Shown piece after piece: positions 52,573 through 61,867 of a stretch of 64,000 nucleotides of DNA (positions are counted from its first letter, which is position 1; the number at the start of each line of letters is the position of its first letter). The stretch comes from Prevotella sp. (lineage in GTDB: Bacteria; Bacillota_I; Bacilli_A; ML615J-28; CAG-313): positions 182,010 to 246,009 of the forward strand of contig JAMPDF010000002.1 of assembly GCA_023665755.1 (NCBI GenBank). The letters run 5' to 3'. The notes below the pieces were generated by a model that worked only from the letters and a program-made list of their open reading frames with translations, was not told the origin of the DNA and did not search any database. The position numbers and the translations under genes are program-made.

Positions 52573-52863
52573 ATGGTATGGACATCGCTACAAAGGGTGG
52601 ATGATTTTGCGGGAATTATGAATTTACTTGGAGAAACATCGAGGCTGAGGATTGTTTTGTATTTATTCGATAAAGAAGCTAGTGTCAGTGAAATTATCAC
52701 TCATCTTCAAATGAGTCAACCCCTTGTTTCTCATCACTTGAAGTTATTGAAAGAGGCCCATATTTTAAAATCAAAAAAACAAGGAAAAAAGATGATTTAT
52801 GGCATTGCCAATTCCCTTGTTAAAGATATTGTAGAAGTAGGTTTGATAGGAGGACAAGTATGA
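52573..52863 (+). CDS. ArsR/SmtB-family metal-responsive repressor
   Basis: A 96-residue winged-helix repressor: LGETSRLRIVLYLFD, the recognition helix MSQPLVSHHLKLLKEA and the wing KSKKQGKKMIYGI. It is the first gene of a metal-efflux pair, overlapping the P1B-ATPase start by four bases, and has a matching operator upstream. It has no Cys in the helix-3 position where CadC/ArsR have CxC (it reads EASVSEI), and the C-terminal helix is short without the usual DxH...HxxE ligand set. So the metal-sensing residues are not obvious. The assignment to the family is firm; the inducer is unknown. Confidence 0.88.
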   Translation: MVWTSLQRVDDFAGIMNLLGETSRLRIVLYLFDKEASVSEIITHLQMSQPLVSHHLKLLKEAHILKSKKQGKKMIYGIANSLVKDIVEVGLIGGQV

Positions 52864-55298
52864 TTGAAGTCAAAAATTATCAACTCCTGAAAGTAAGTGG
52901 CAACAAGAACTTTAAAAGAATCAGCAATGAGATAAAAAAAATAGAAGGTATTGCTTCGGCCAATATTGAAAATACAAAACATGTATTGCATATAGAATAT
53001 GAAGTAGAACAACCACTCAAAGAAAAACAATGGAAGATATTGGAAGAAGAAATACTCAAAGCCATTCATGAATATGAAAAAAAGGCTCAAATGGTTCGAA
53101 TTGAAACAGTAGAGAAATATCGTAAGGTGCTATATTTGAATGGATTAGACTGTGCTCATTGTGCGATGCGGGTCGAAACTATTGCCAAAAGAACTTTGTG
53201 TCATGAGCAAATCATTGTTGATTTTTCAACTGGACGTTTCATCATTGAAACATATGATCAAAAAACGATAGAAAACATTCGAAGTGAAGTGACTAAGATT
53301 GCTAAGATGGTAGATGATCGAATCGTTGTTGTTGAGCAAGATGTAGCCAAAAGGCGAAATTTTGAGAATGTCAAAAAAATGAGTTTATTTCAAAAAATAA
53401 CCATGATTGGTGGAATGGTAGCATTTGTGATTTTATGGATAATAGATGTGTTTTGGAATAAAAATCAAACGATGTGGATGTATTATTTATATATTGTGCC
53501 GTATTTGCTTATTGGCTATCCAGTTGTGATTCGCTTTTTAAAAAATCTATTGAGGGGGCAAGTATTAGATGAAACTTTTTTGATGACAATCGCATCTATT
53601 GGGGCTTTCGTTACCCAACATCCATCTGAGGCTGTTATGGTGGTTGCTTTTTATCAAATTGGTGAAATTTTACAAAATAAAGCTGTCAATTATTCACGAA
53701 AGTCAATTATGGAATTATTACGGATAGAAGTCAAAACAGCTCTTATCAAACTAGACAACGAAGTCACAGAAGTGGATGTAGAAAGTTTATTGCCAGGAGA
53801 TATTGTGATTGTCAATAAAGGGGATACGATACCTGCAGATGGGAAAATTGTTACAGGAAAAACGAATATTGATACTAAAAACCTAACGGGAGAAAGTATG
53901 CTAAAAACAGTAGAAGTTGGAGATGAAGTACTCAGTGGAAGTATCAATATGAGTAAGATGATAGAAGTAAAAGTGGCTAAGCCTTACCGAGATTCGATGA
54001 TATCTAGAATTATGGATTTGGTTGAGAATGCTTCTAGTACCAAAGGAAAAACGGAGACATTTATTACCAATTTTGCTAAATATTATACACCCATCGTGGT
54101 AATTATTGCATTTGCAATTGGTGTAGTAGGAAGCCTATTGGACCACTCCAATGCCAACCAGTGGATTTATGCCGCAATGGAATTTTTGGTCATCTCTTGT
54201 CCATGTGCACTTGTAATTTCTATTCCCCTTTGCTATTTTTCAGCGATTGGTGTTGCGAGTAGGCTAGGTATCCTAATCAAGGGAAGTAATTATATTGAAG
54301 CACTCAGTCAAGTTGAAAATGTTGTTTTCGATAAAACAGGAACATTAACAGAAGGGGCTTTTACCGTGACGAATGTCGTGCCAATGCAAGAAGATATTAC
54401 AGAAGAATATTTACTGCGAATGCTCATTTACACAGAATATTATTCCAATCACCCAATAGGCATATCGATTGTCGAAGCTTATGGTAAAGAAAATATCTTT
54501 CCTGAAATCATTAGTGATTTTCAAGATGTTACAGGAGGTTCAAAAGCAACTGTAAATGGAAATAAAATACTCATAGGTAATGATAAATTAATGAGAGCCA
54601 ATAAAATTGAAATTCCTGAAATTGAATCAACCCATTTGGTTATTCATGTTGTAAAGAATAAAATGTATATTGGTTATGTAGAAATTGGTGATGTGATTAA
54701 AAAAGAGGCAAAGAAGATCATTGACGACTTACACAAGCAGCACAAAACTTGCTATATGTTAACAGGCGATTCCAAGCAAATCGCTGAAGATGTTGCTAAT
54801 AGTATTGAAATGGATATCGTATACTCAGAATTGTTGCCTCACCAAAAAGTAGAGATTGTCGAAGAAATCAAACAATCATCAAAAGGAAAGACGATTTTTG
54901 TAGGAGATGGTATCAATGATGCACCCGTTATTGCTTGTGCCGATGTGGGCATTGCAATGGGAGAAGCAGGTAGTGATGCTACAATTGCCATAGCAGATGT
55001 AGTTATTATGACAGATAATTTAGAAAAGATGACGGATATGATTCAAATCGCCACAAAGGCAAAACGAAAGGTCATTCAGAATGTGATATTTTCTTTGACT
55101 ATCAAATTTGTTGTGATGTGGTTGACCATTATTTTTGGTATCACTTCTTCTGTAACTGGTTATGTGATTGAATTACCGCTCATTGTAGCTATATTTTCTG
55201 ATGTAGGTGTTTCATTACTGGCTATATTAAATGCATTATTGGTGATGAAATTGAAAAAAACAAAACAAGAAGATGGAGTAGAACAACAATATGAGTAA
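52860..55298 (+). CDS. cadA: P1B-type heavy-metal transporting ATPase (CadA/ZntA-like)
   Basis: An ATP-driven exporter of Zn(II)/Cd(II)/Pb(II)-type metals in the cell membrane. The 812 residues have an N-terminal degenerate HMA-like domain without Cys (1-about 75), a second HMA domain with the CxxC metal site (GLDCAHCAMRV, Cys98 and Cys101), the translocation motif SCPCALVISIPL (Cys447, Cys449), the phosphorylation site DKTGT (Asp491), the SNHPIG motif and the GDGINDAP hinge. CPC without further His points to divalent Zn/Cd rather than copper, in combination with the ArsR gene. It overlaps rimM by eight bases. Confidence 0.9.
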   Translation: MIEVKNYQLLKVSGNKNFKRISNEIKKIEGIASANIENTKHVLHIEYEVEQPLKEKQWKILEEEILKAIHEYEKKAQMVRIETVEKYRKVLYLNGLDCAHCAMRVETIAKRTLCHEQIIVDFSTGRFIIETYDQKTIENIRSEVTKIAKMVDDRIVVVEQDVAKRRNFENVKKMSLFQKITMIGGMVAFVILWIIDVFWNKNQTMWMYYLYIVPYLLIGYPVVIRFLKNLLRGQVLDETFLMTIASIGAFVTQHPSEAVMVVAFYQIGEILQNKAVNYSRKSIMELLRIEVKTALIKLDNEVTEVDVESLLPGDIVIVNKGDTIPADGKIVTGKTNIDTKNLTGESMLKTVEVGDEVLSGSINMSKMIEVKVAKPYRDSMISRIMDLVENASSTKGKTETFITNFAKYYTPIVVIIAFAIGVVGSLLDHSNANQWIYAAMEFLVISCPCALVISIPLCYFSAIGVASRLGILIKGSNYIEALSQVENVVFDKTGTLTEGAFTVTNVVPMQEDITEEYLLRMLIYTEYYSNHPIGISIVEAYGKENIFPEIISDFQDVTGGSKATVNGNKILIGNDKLMRANKIEIPEIESTHLVIHVVKNKMYIGYVEIGDVIKKEAKKIIDDLHKQHKTCYMLTGDSKQIAEDVANSIEMDIVYSELLPHQKVEIVEEIKQSSKGKTIFVGDGINDAPVIACADVGIAMGEAGSDATIAIADVVIMTDNLEKMTDMIQIATKAKRKVIQNVIFSLTIKFVVMWLTIIFGITSSVTGYVIELPLIVAIFSDVGVSLLAILNALLVMKLKKTKQEDGVEQQYE

Positions 55299-55797
55299 AA
55301 TAGAAGGCATATATATAGGCGAAATTACAGGTGTATTTGGAATTAAAGGTGAATTAAAAGTATATACAGAAAGTGACTTTGTGGATTATCGTTATCGAGT
55401 AGGTGCAGCAATTATTCTTGTGAATAAGAATAGTTCTTTGGAAGTACAAATTAGTTCTATGCGCATTCATAAAAACAATGTCTTAATAACAATCAATGAT
55501 TGGCATGATATCAATCAAGTTGAGTCATATATTGGTTATCAAGTCTATGCGCCACAAGATGACATACCACCACTAGAAGAAGATGAATATCCAGTAGATG
55601 ATTTAATCGGACTTCAAGTTGTCGATGAATGGGAAAACCACGTTGGGGAAGTGAATGATTTTATTGAGGTACCTCAAGGATATATTATGGAAGTAAAAAC
55701 ACCAAAAGGAAAGATGCTTTTTCCTTTTGTAGATGCATATATATTAGAAATTAGAGAACAACAAATCGTTGTCAAGGTATTAGAATTATGCCAGTAA
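55291..55797 (+). CDS. rimM: 16S rRNA processing protein RimM
   Basis: RimM binds S19 and assists maturation of the 30S head. The 168 residues show the N-terminal beta barrel (IGEITGVFGIKGELKVYTESDF) and the PRC-barrel half (YPVDDLIGLQVVDEWENHVGEV, then LFPFVDAYI). The ATG lies inside the last codons of the metal ATPase gene, and trmD starts ten bases before its end, so translation of all three is coupled. Confidence 0.95.
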   Translation: MSKIEGIYIGEITGVFGIKGELKVYTESDFVDYRYRVGAAIILVNKNSSLEVQISSMRIHKNNVLITINDWHDINQVESYIGYQVYAPQDDIPPLEEDEYPVDDLIGLQVVDEWENHVGEVNDFIEVPQGYIMEVKTPKGKMLFPFVDAYILEIREQQIVVKVLELCQ

Positions 55798-56531
55798 GAT
55801 TCGATATTCTCACTTTATTTCCAGAAATGATATCGGGAATGATTCAAGACTCCATTTTAAAACGAGCCATTGAAAAAGGCAAAATTGAAGTTAACATCAT
55901 CAATTTTCGTGATTTCTCAACCAATAAACATCATACTGTAGATGATTATACTTATGGAGGAGGAGCAGGTATGCTCATTAGCGTAGAGCCAGTCCATTTG
56001 GCTATGAAAACTATTCCTCATCTAGATCAAGCATATAAAATTTTAACAAGTCCATCAGGAACTGTCTATAGTCAACAAAAAGCAGAACAACTTGCTAAGC
56101 AAGATCATATTGTTTTGATTTGTGGACATTATGAAGGAATTGATGCGCGCATTTTAGATTATGTAGATGAAGAAATATCCATTGGCGATTATGTCTTAAC
56201 AGGAGGAGAGATTGCGGCTTGTGTATTAATTGATTCGATTACAAGACTTGTACCTGGTGTGATTCGAGATGAGTCGATTACAGGTGAATCATTTACAATG
56301 GGTATCCTAGAATATCCTCAGTATACTAGACCTCCAGTATATGATGGTAAATCGATTCCAGAAATACTGCTATCAGGACATCATGCCAATATTCAAAAAT
56401 GGCAACGTTATCAAGCGCTCAAAAAAACCTATCAAAAAAGACCAGAGCTACTCGAACAAGTAGTGCTTTCTAAAGAAGACCAAAAGATGTTAGAGGAGAT
56501 TATCTATGACCAAGATGAAAGTAATGCTTAG
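55788..56531 (+). CDS. trmD: tRNA (guanine-37-N1)-methyltransferase
   Basis: TrmD makes m1G37, which prevents +1 frameshifting, and is essential in most bacteria. The 247 residues contain the N-terminal FDILTLFPEM, the YGGGAGMLI stretch, the SAM-knot motifs GHYEGIDARI and IGDYVLTGGE, and the C-terminal EYPQYTRPPVYDG. Length is typical. It is flanked by rimM as usual, but rplS, its normal downstream partner, lies more than 6 kb away at 62816. Confidence 0.98.
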   Translation: MPVRFDILTLFPEMISGMIQDSILKRAIEKGKIEVNIINFRDFSTNKHHTVDDYTYGGGAGMLISVEPVHLAMKTIPHLDQAYKILTSPSGTVYSQQKAEQLAKQDHIVLICGHYEGIDARILDYVDEEISIGDYVLTGGEIAACVLIDSITRLVPGVIRDESITGESFTMGILEYPQYTRPPVYDGKSIPEILLSGHHANIQKWQRYQALKKTYQKRPELLEQVVLSKEDQKMLEEIIYDQDESNA

Positions 56532-56967
56532 TATAATTCTAATGGGGTTTTTATGGGGGATAACAGGATGTCAAAAACAAGTAAAAACGTATCAATCTCA
56601 TCAAGGAAAAACTTTTTTTGAAGCAATCTATCAATATAGTGAAAAAAATGAACACAATTATGTGCTCTTAGATATCAGAAAGCGTGATACATCCTACGCT
56701 AATGGCCATTTTTTTGGATTTATGAATTATGACATTGAACAAGGTAACCTAGAAGAATTAGGACGCCATCTTCAAAGTATGCATCATCAAAAGAAAACGA
56801 TATTTATCATAGATGAAAATGGACAGGATGTAGAACAAGTAGCAACCTATTTGGCTAGTATAGGATATCGTAAAATAAGGATATATCTAGGCGGATATAC
56901 TACCTTATTGTCATATAATGAACAATATTTTCAAGTTGTAACAGGATTAGAAGACTGCGATTGTTAA
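56506..56967 (+). CDS. rhodanese-fold lipoprotein lacking the catalytic cysteine
   Basis: A 153-residue predicted lipoprotein with signal peptide and lipobox ITGC, at about residue 22. The rest is a rhodanese fold: YVLLDIRKRDTSYANGHFFGFMNYD (D-R-x-x-xY-x-x-GH pattern), then a strand IFIID, and IGYRKIRIYLGGY before the end. Where active rhodaneses have Cys-x-x-G-x-R (the sulfur-carrying loop), this has DENGQDVEQ, so it cannot act as a sulfurtransferase. The start overlaps trmD by 26 bases with GAGGAG in the right place. Function would be binding or structural. Confidence 0.78.
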   Translation: MTKMKVMLSIILMGFLWGITGCQKQVKTYQSHQGKTFFEAIYQYSEKNEHNYVLLDIRKRDTSYANGHFFGFMNYDIEQGNLEELGRHLQSMHHQKKTIFIIDENGQDVEQVATYLASIGYRKIRIYLGGYTTLLSYNEQYFQVVTGLEDCDC

Positions 56968-56993
56968 TGCAGTATAGAAAGAAGGAAAAAAAT

Positions 56994-59900
56994 ATGAAAA
57001 AAAGAATTATGATGTTATGGGCACTTGTTTGTACAGTATGTCTAACAGGATGCTATGTAACCACACCTAAAGTAGAAACCTATACCATTTCTTATTATGT
57101 CAATGGACAAAAAGAAAATATTGAACCTTCCACATATGAAAAAGGAGAAGAAGTTCAACTGGGCGTCTACCTCATTGAACCAGGTAAAAATGTAAGATTT
57201 AGTGGTTGGTATGATAATGAAGAGTGCATTGGCACAACTTATACGCATATTCGTACAACCGATACGGGTGATAAAACATACTATGGAAAAACGGAAACGT
57301 ATTCTGCGGATTCACTGTTTGAGGCACTATCTTATGATAACTATGCCTATACATTGTCTATCAGTAGTAGTGGTATTTCCAATGAATACATTTGTGCATT
57401 TCAACATGGAAATATGAGCCAATTGGATTTATCTTATAGTGATACTCCAGAATATTTGGTTCAAATCAATCAATTGTGGCATTATGTATATTGTGAAGAA
57501 GGTACATGGTATGCCATTGATGAGACAGATAGTGATTACATCTATTATATTATGGCATTTCAAATCATTGATTTGGGAGTGTTATCTGCGAGTGATTTTG
57601 TAAAAGTAGATACTACTTATTGCCCAAAAGGAGAAAAATTGCAATCAGCTGCTAAACAATTACTCGGTGATTATGATAATGAAACTTTCCTTGACTTCAG
57701 CATTGTTTTAAATGAAAGGAATCAAGTTTCTGAAATCATAGCACATTCTACCTATGTTTTAGATGGTGAAACATTAGCATATACCTATCAAATTACATTT
57801 AGCAATCAAGGACAAACGAAAGTTGAGGCTCCAGATGCAGTCCTAAATGGTGGTACATTAGAAAATATTGCGGCAGCTTACCAATTGTCAACGGGTGCCA
57901 ATGTGACTGTAAGTGGTATGGTAACAGGTATTTATGGTAATAATTTTTATTTAAATGATGGTACCAAAGGTATATTGGTTTATATGGGATCTAATACTGA
58001 TTATGCTTCTGAAATTGTGGTGGGACAAACACTTACTGTTGCTGGGACAATTGACATTTATAAAAACGTTCATCAAATCAAAGATGTAACGAGTATTCTC
58101 ACTTGTGAAGATACTTATACAGTAGAACCTATTGTGTTAAACCATTTCAATCAAACTACCCTAGCGGATTATGCTAACGACTTAGTGAATATAACCTCTG
58201 CTAAATTGGTCAGTTTACCTACCAATTATGCAACAACAGGAAAAGATATTTCATTTGAAGTAGAATTAGGTGGATATACGATTACGGTTTTCTTCTCAAA
58301 GCATCTAGATAGTAGTACTAAGACAACATTATTCAATATCCTTCAAACGATGAAAGTAGGAGATACCATTTGCTTATCTCAACTTCATATCGGATATTAT
58401 AATGGATACCAATTAGTTGTTACCTCTGCTACAACATTTGCTAAAGGCTATCAACCAGGTGATCCAGTTGTTTTAACTTCTCTTGAACTCACTGCGGATT
58501 TATTATCAGTAGAAGTAGGTACAACTCTTTTAGATATTTTGAATCAAGTCGGTGTATATGCGGTATACAATAATGGAGAAAAGGTATTGCTTGATTCTAG
58601 TGCCTATACATATGAAACCAAATTCAAAGAAAATACAAAAGGTGAATTTCCAGTCACATTTACTTATGAGGGAATGAAAAAGACATGTCGTGTTACTGTA
58701 AGACAAGCAGCTCAAGATGCCTTTTATCCTACTATGACACAAGCCCCTCTTTATAGTGTTTTAGACCAAATGGGTTATGATAGTGAAACAGGGATAACTT
58801 ATGGTGTTACCAAAGGATTGCCATCTACAGGAGACGTGGATGTACTTGTCATACCGATTGCGTTTACAGATTGTCCTGCCCCTCAAAATATGGTAAAGGA
58901 TTTAGAAACCGCCTTTTTTGGAACAAGTGAGGCAACAGGATGGGAAAGCTTAAATAGTTATTATCTCAAGTCATCTTATGGGAAATTGAATATTCAAGGT
59001 ACTGTTTTAGAACCATTTCAAACAGGACATACAGTAAATTATTATAATCAATTACAAGCACAATACAATCGAGATTTAGAAAAATATGAAAACTATGAAA
59101 CGGATGTGTATCCAGACAATGTAGAATTTTCAATTATTGAAGCTGCTCTTGCCTATTATGATAGTCAAATCGATTATGCGAAATATGATTCTGACCAAGA
59201 TGGGTATATTGATTCGATTTATCTTGTATATACCACAGATTATGATGCGCAAAGTGATAATAGTTTATGGTGGGCGTTTACAACTGAATATTACACTGAA
59301 ACAGAAGTGTATTATGACGGAGTACAAGCTGATTTTTATATGTTTATGAGTTATCAATTCATTTTTGATGAGCTACAAGGAAAGAAAGTACAATATAATG
59401 CGGAAACCATTATTCATGAAACGGGTCATTTATTAGGATTAGATGATTATTATGATTATGATGAAACAACAGGACCAAGCGGAGGTATTGGCGGTGGGGA
59501 TATGATGGACTACAATGTAGGCGATCATAATGCCTATAGTAAATTGATGTTAGGTTGGGTTACACCACTTGTTGTAACTGGGAAAAATACTACAGTTGAA
59601 TTAGAAAGTTTCGCAGAAAGTGGAGATTGTGTGATTATTTGTAAAGAATGGAATGGTACTTTCTTTGACGAATATTATATTATTGATTTTTATACACCAA
59701 CTCATCTAAATGCTTTTGCCAAAGGAGAAAGTGGCTTATTTAGTATATCAGGTATTCGCATTTATCATATTGATGCAACATTGAATCAGCCTGCTGATTG
59801 CTTTGATATTTTTAGTCTAACCTTATATAATAATTCTTATAGTGCGCATCGTTTGATTACATTAGTTGAAGCAGATGGACGAAATGATATTAGTAAAAAA

Positions 59901-60044
59901 GGCTATAGTGAAAATTCAGATTTATTTCAACAGGGGACAACCTATCAAAATGCAACTTGGTATGATAATCATTCTGCTCGTTTTGCCGTTCATATTGATC
60001 AAATTTTAGCTGAAAAGGCAACGATTACGATTACTTTTCAATAA
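56994..60044 (+). CDS. large M6-type (immune inhibitor A-like) metalloprotease lipoprotein
   Basis: A 1016-residue predicted cell-surface protease. The signal peptide ends with CLTGC (lipid Cys at about 20). An InlB-like stretch (FSGWYDNEECIG) follows near residue 70, an OB-fold-like domain at about 290-390 (VTVSGMVTGIYGNNFYLNDG), and a bacterial Ig-like domain at about 500-580. The catalytic domain comes last, with zinc motif HETGHLLGLDDYYD (His808, Glu809, His812) and GGDMMDYNVGDHNAYSKLMLGW. This zinc site and its Met-turn fit the M6 family. ATG 56994 follows GAAGGAAAAAAAT; an upstream ATG at 56967 region lacks a site. Substrate unknown; the surface location suggests host or environmental proteins. 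Confidence 0.85.
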   Translation: MKKRIMMLWALVCTVCLTGCYVTTPKVETYTISYYVNGQKENIEPSTYEKGEEVQLGVYLIEPGKNVRFSGWYDNEECIGTTYTHIRTTDTGDKTYYGKTETYSADSLFEALSYDNYAYTLSISSSGISNEYICAFQHGNMSQLDLSYSDTPEYLVQINQLWHYVYCEEGTWYAIDETDSDYIYYIMAFQIIDLGVLSASDFVKVDTTYCPKGEKLQSAAKQLLGDYDNETFLDFSIVLNERNQVSEIIAHSTYVLDGETLAYTYQITFSNQGQTKVEAPDAVLNGGTLENIAAAYQLSTGANVTVSGMVTGIYGNNFYLNDGTKGILVYMGSNTDYASEIVVGQTLTVAGTIDIYKNVHQIKDVTSILTCEDTYTVEPIVLNHFNQTTLADYANDLVNITSAKLVSLPTNYATTGKDISFEVELGGYTITVFFSKHLDSSTKTTLFNILQTMKVGDTICLSQLHIGYYNGYQLVVTSATTFAKGYQPGDPVVLTSLELTADLLSVEVGTTLLDILNQVGVYAVYNNGEKVLLDSSAYTYETKFKENTKGEFPVTFTYEGMKKTCRVTVRQAAQDAFYPTMTQAPLYSVLDQMGYDSETGITYGVTKGLPSTGDVDVLVIPIAFTDCPAPQNMVKDLETAFFGTSEATGWESLNSYYLKSSYGKLNIQGTVLEPFQTGHTVNYYNQLQAQYNRDLEKYENYETDVYPDNVEFSIIEAALAYYDSQIDYAKYDSDQDGYIDSIYLVYTTDYDAQSDNSLWWAFTTEYYTETEVYYDGVQADFYMFMSYQFIFDELQGKKVQYNAETIIHETGHLLGLDDYYDYDETTGPSGGIGGGDMMDYNVGDHNAYSKLMLGWVTPLVVTGKNTTVELESFAESGDCVIICKEWNGTFFDEYYIIDFYTPTHLNAFAKGESGLFSISGIRIYHIDATLNQPADCFDIFSLTLYNNSYSAHRLITLVEADGRNDISKKGYSENSDLFQQGTTYQNATWYDNHSARFAVHIDQILAEKATITITFQ

Positions 60045-60112
60045 ATAAGGGAATAATATTTCAAAACTAGCACATCATATAACTGAAAATAAAGAAAAAA
60101 GAAGGAAATATG

Positions 60113-60799
60113 ATGAATCTATTCAAAAAATGTGTAGCTGAATTTATAGGTACAGCTGTATTAGTGTGCTTGGCTTGTGGCGTTGCGGTATGGACAAATG
60201 CCAGTGTTGTTGCAACATCGCTTGCTTTTGGTCTTGTGATTGTTGCAATGGCGTATTCAATTGGAAATATATCAGGGTGCCATATTAATCCGGCCGTATC
60301 GTTTGCGATGTTTATTGCACGAAAAATAAACGGCAAAGAATTGATTGGATATATTGTAGCACAATGTTTGGGTGCTTTAGTAGGTGCTTTGTTACTTGGA
60401 ACCTTTCTTGGTGGGTTTAAAACACTTGGTGGAAATGCGATTCAAGCAACCATTACAAGTGCCTATGCATCTCAAACCATTCAATACCTTGTAGCGTTTT
60501 TGTTAGAAACCATTTTAACATTTATCTTTGTGATGGCTATTTTAGGTGTCACTTCAAAATCCAAATATGTCGCGATTTCTGGCGTAGTGATAGGCCTTGC
60601 TTTGACATTAGTTCACTTGTTTGGTATAGGATTCACTGGTACATCAGTAAATCCAGCACGTTCGTTAGGACCTGCTGTTTTAGAGGCAATCGGTGGCAAT
60701 ATGAATAGCCTAAAACAATTGTGGATTTTTCTAATTGCACCATTAGTAGGTGCTTTACTTGCCTCAATTATGTATAGAGGTTTTCGTCACGAATCATAA
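60113..60799 (+). CDS. aquaporin / MIP family channel
   Basis: A membrane channel for water, glycerol or other small solutes. The 228 residues contain six membrane segments and both pore motifs, GCHINPAVSF and GTSVNPARSLGPA. The bulkier form of the second NPA region (NPARSLGPA) is closer to water-selective AqpZ types than to glycerol facilitators, which have NPARD. A second ATG three bases in has the better spacing to AAGGA. No glycerol kinase gene is nearby. Confidence 0.93.
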   Translation: MNLFKKCVAEFIGTAVLVCLACGVAVWTNASVVATSLAFGLVIVAMAYSIGNISGCHINPAVSFAMFIARKINGKELIGYIVAQCLGALVGALLLGTFLGGFKTLGGNAIQATITSAYASQTIQYLVAFLLETILTFIFVMAILGVTSKSKYVAISGVVIGLALTLVHLFGIGFTGTSVNPARSLGPAVLEAIGGNMNSLKQLWIFLIAPLVGALLASIMYRGFRHES

Positions 60800-60841
60800 A
60801 AAAAGTTCTATATAAGTTTTTCTTATATAGAACTCTTTTTT
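60799..60841. terminator. bidirectional terminator between aquaporin and cvfB
   Basis: A 13-bp perfect stem AGTTCTATATAAG / CTTATATAGAACT with a 5-base T loop, A and T tracts on both sides. Confidence 0.92.
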
Positions 60842-60866
60842 ATTCATCTAGGATATTGTACTGATT

Positions 60867-61721
60867 TTATTTTTGAATCAGCTCAATTCGGTAATCACTA
60901 ATTTGAATTTTTCTTTCTTTATATAATGCACCTACAGCTCGTTTAAAAGCACTTTTGCTCATATGGGTATGTCTTGCAATTTCTTCTGGCGTAGACAAAT
61001 TTCCTAAAGGTAATACACCACCAAAACTTTCTAATTCTTTTAAAAGCACCTTTGCATCGTCTAAACGAGATAACTCCTTTTGCGCAATCATACTGCCATT
61101 GGCATCGAGATGTTCGTTGATATGGATAATATGGACGTCTACAACTTCACCTAAATGGTATTTTTTTCTTGTCATACTTTTATGAACATAAATGTATTGA
61201 AAATCATTAGTATAAAGTCCAATTCCAGTAGAAGTGAGGCGGCAAACGGTTGCGGAAACAGTAATACCGACTTCAAGAGGAGGAATTTTATGTTGTTTCA
61301 AATCTTCCTTGGTAATGATACGTGCAACAAGTTGTTCTTTCTTTTCTTTCAAAATGCAAGGAATTTTCTCTCCAATTTTAGGCCATGCTACAGAATTAGT
61401 AGGTAAGTAATCGGTTGAGAGTAAAATATCTTTGGCAATACCAATATTTACGAATACACCAGCTTCGCACTGATTAACTACCTCAACAAAATCAAATCGT
61501 TGTGTCGTGATGATAGGGGACTCCATTGTGGCACAAAGGCGTTTTTTTCCATCATAATATAAGAAGGCATGGATGGTCTCACCAATAGCCAATCTTCTTG
61601 TTGCTTGATTAAAATGCAAAAAAATGTAATTTGTAAGATCGGGATCTTCTGGTGCAAGGGTATAACTGATATCCGTTTCTCTTTTTACAATAAATTTTCC
61701 AACTTCGCCAATCTTTAACAT
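60867..61721 (-). CDS. cvfB: S1-domain RNA-binding protein CvfB
   Basis: CvfB (YitL) is an RNA-binding protein that influences virulence-gene expression in Staphylococcus and binds poly(U)-like RNA. The 284-residue length is standard. It consists of S1-like barrels (GVFVNIGIAKDILLSTDYLP; VCRLTSTGIGLYTND) and a C-terminal winged helix (STPEEIARHTHMSKSAFKRAVGALYKERKI, split). ATG 61721 was chosen because AAGAAGGT lies before it; a TTG two codons upstream is the alternative. Confidence 0.9.
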   Translation of the reverse strand: MLKIGEVGKFIVKRETDISYTLAPEDPDLTNYIFLHFNQATRRLAIGETIHAFLYYDGKKRLCATMESPIITTQRFDFVEVVNQCEAGVFVNIGIAKDILLSTDYLPTNSVAWPKIGEKIPCILKEKKEQLVARIITKEDLKQHKIPPLEVGITVSATVCRLTSTGIGLYTNDFQYIYVHKSMTRKKYHLGEVVDVHIIHINEHLDANGSMIAQKELSRLDDAKVLLKELESFGGVLPLGNLSTPEEIARHTHMSKSAFKRAVGALYKERKIQISDYRIELIQK

Positions 61722-61818
61722 ATACAATACCTTCTTTCTATTCTATTATACCATAATTTCTGATAAAAACATATCAATTCGATTTTTCTTTTTTAAAGCG
61801 TTTTTATTGTAAAGCCTC

Positions 61819-61847
61819 TTTACAAAAATATCCAATTTTGATATAAT
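61819..61847 (+). promoter_or_regulatory. SigA promoter of the methyltransferase gene
   Basis: TTTACA at 61819-61824 and TATAAT at 61842-61847, spacer 17 bp, 20 bases before the start codon. Confidence 0.8.
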
Positions 61848-61867
61848 ACAATCGGAAGGTGAGAAAA

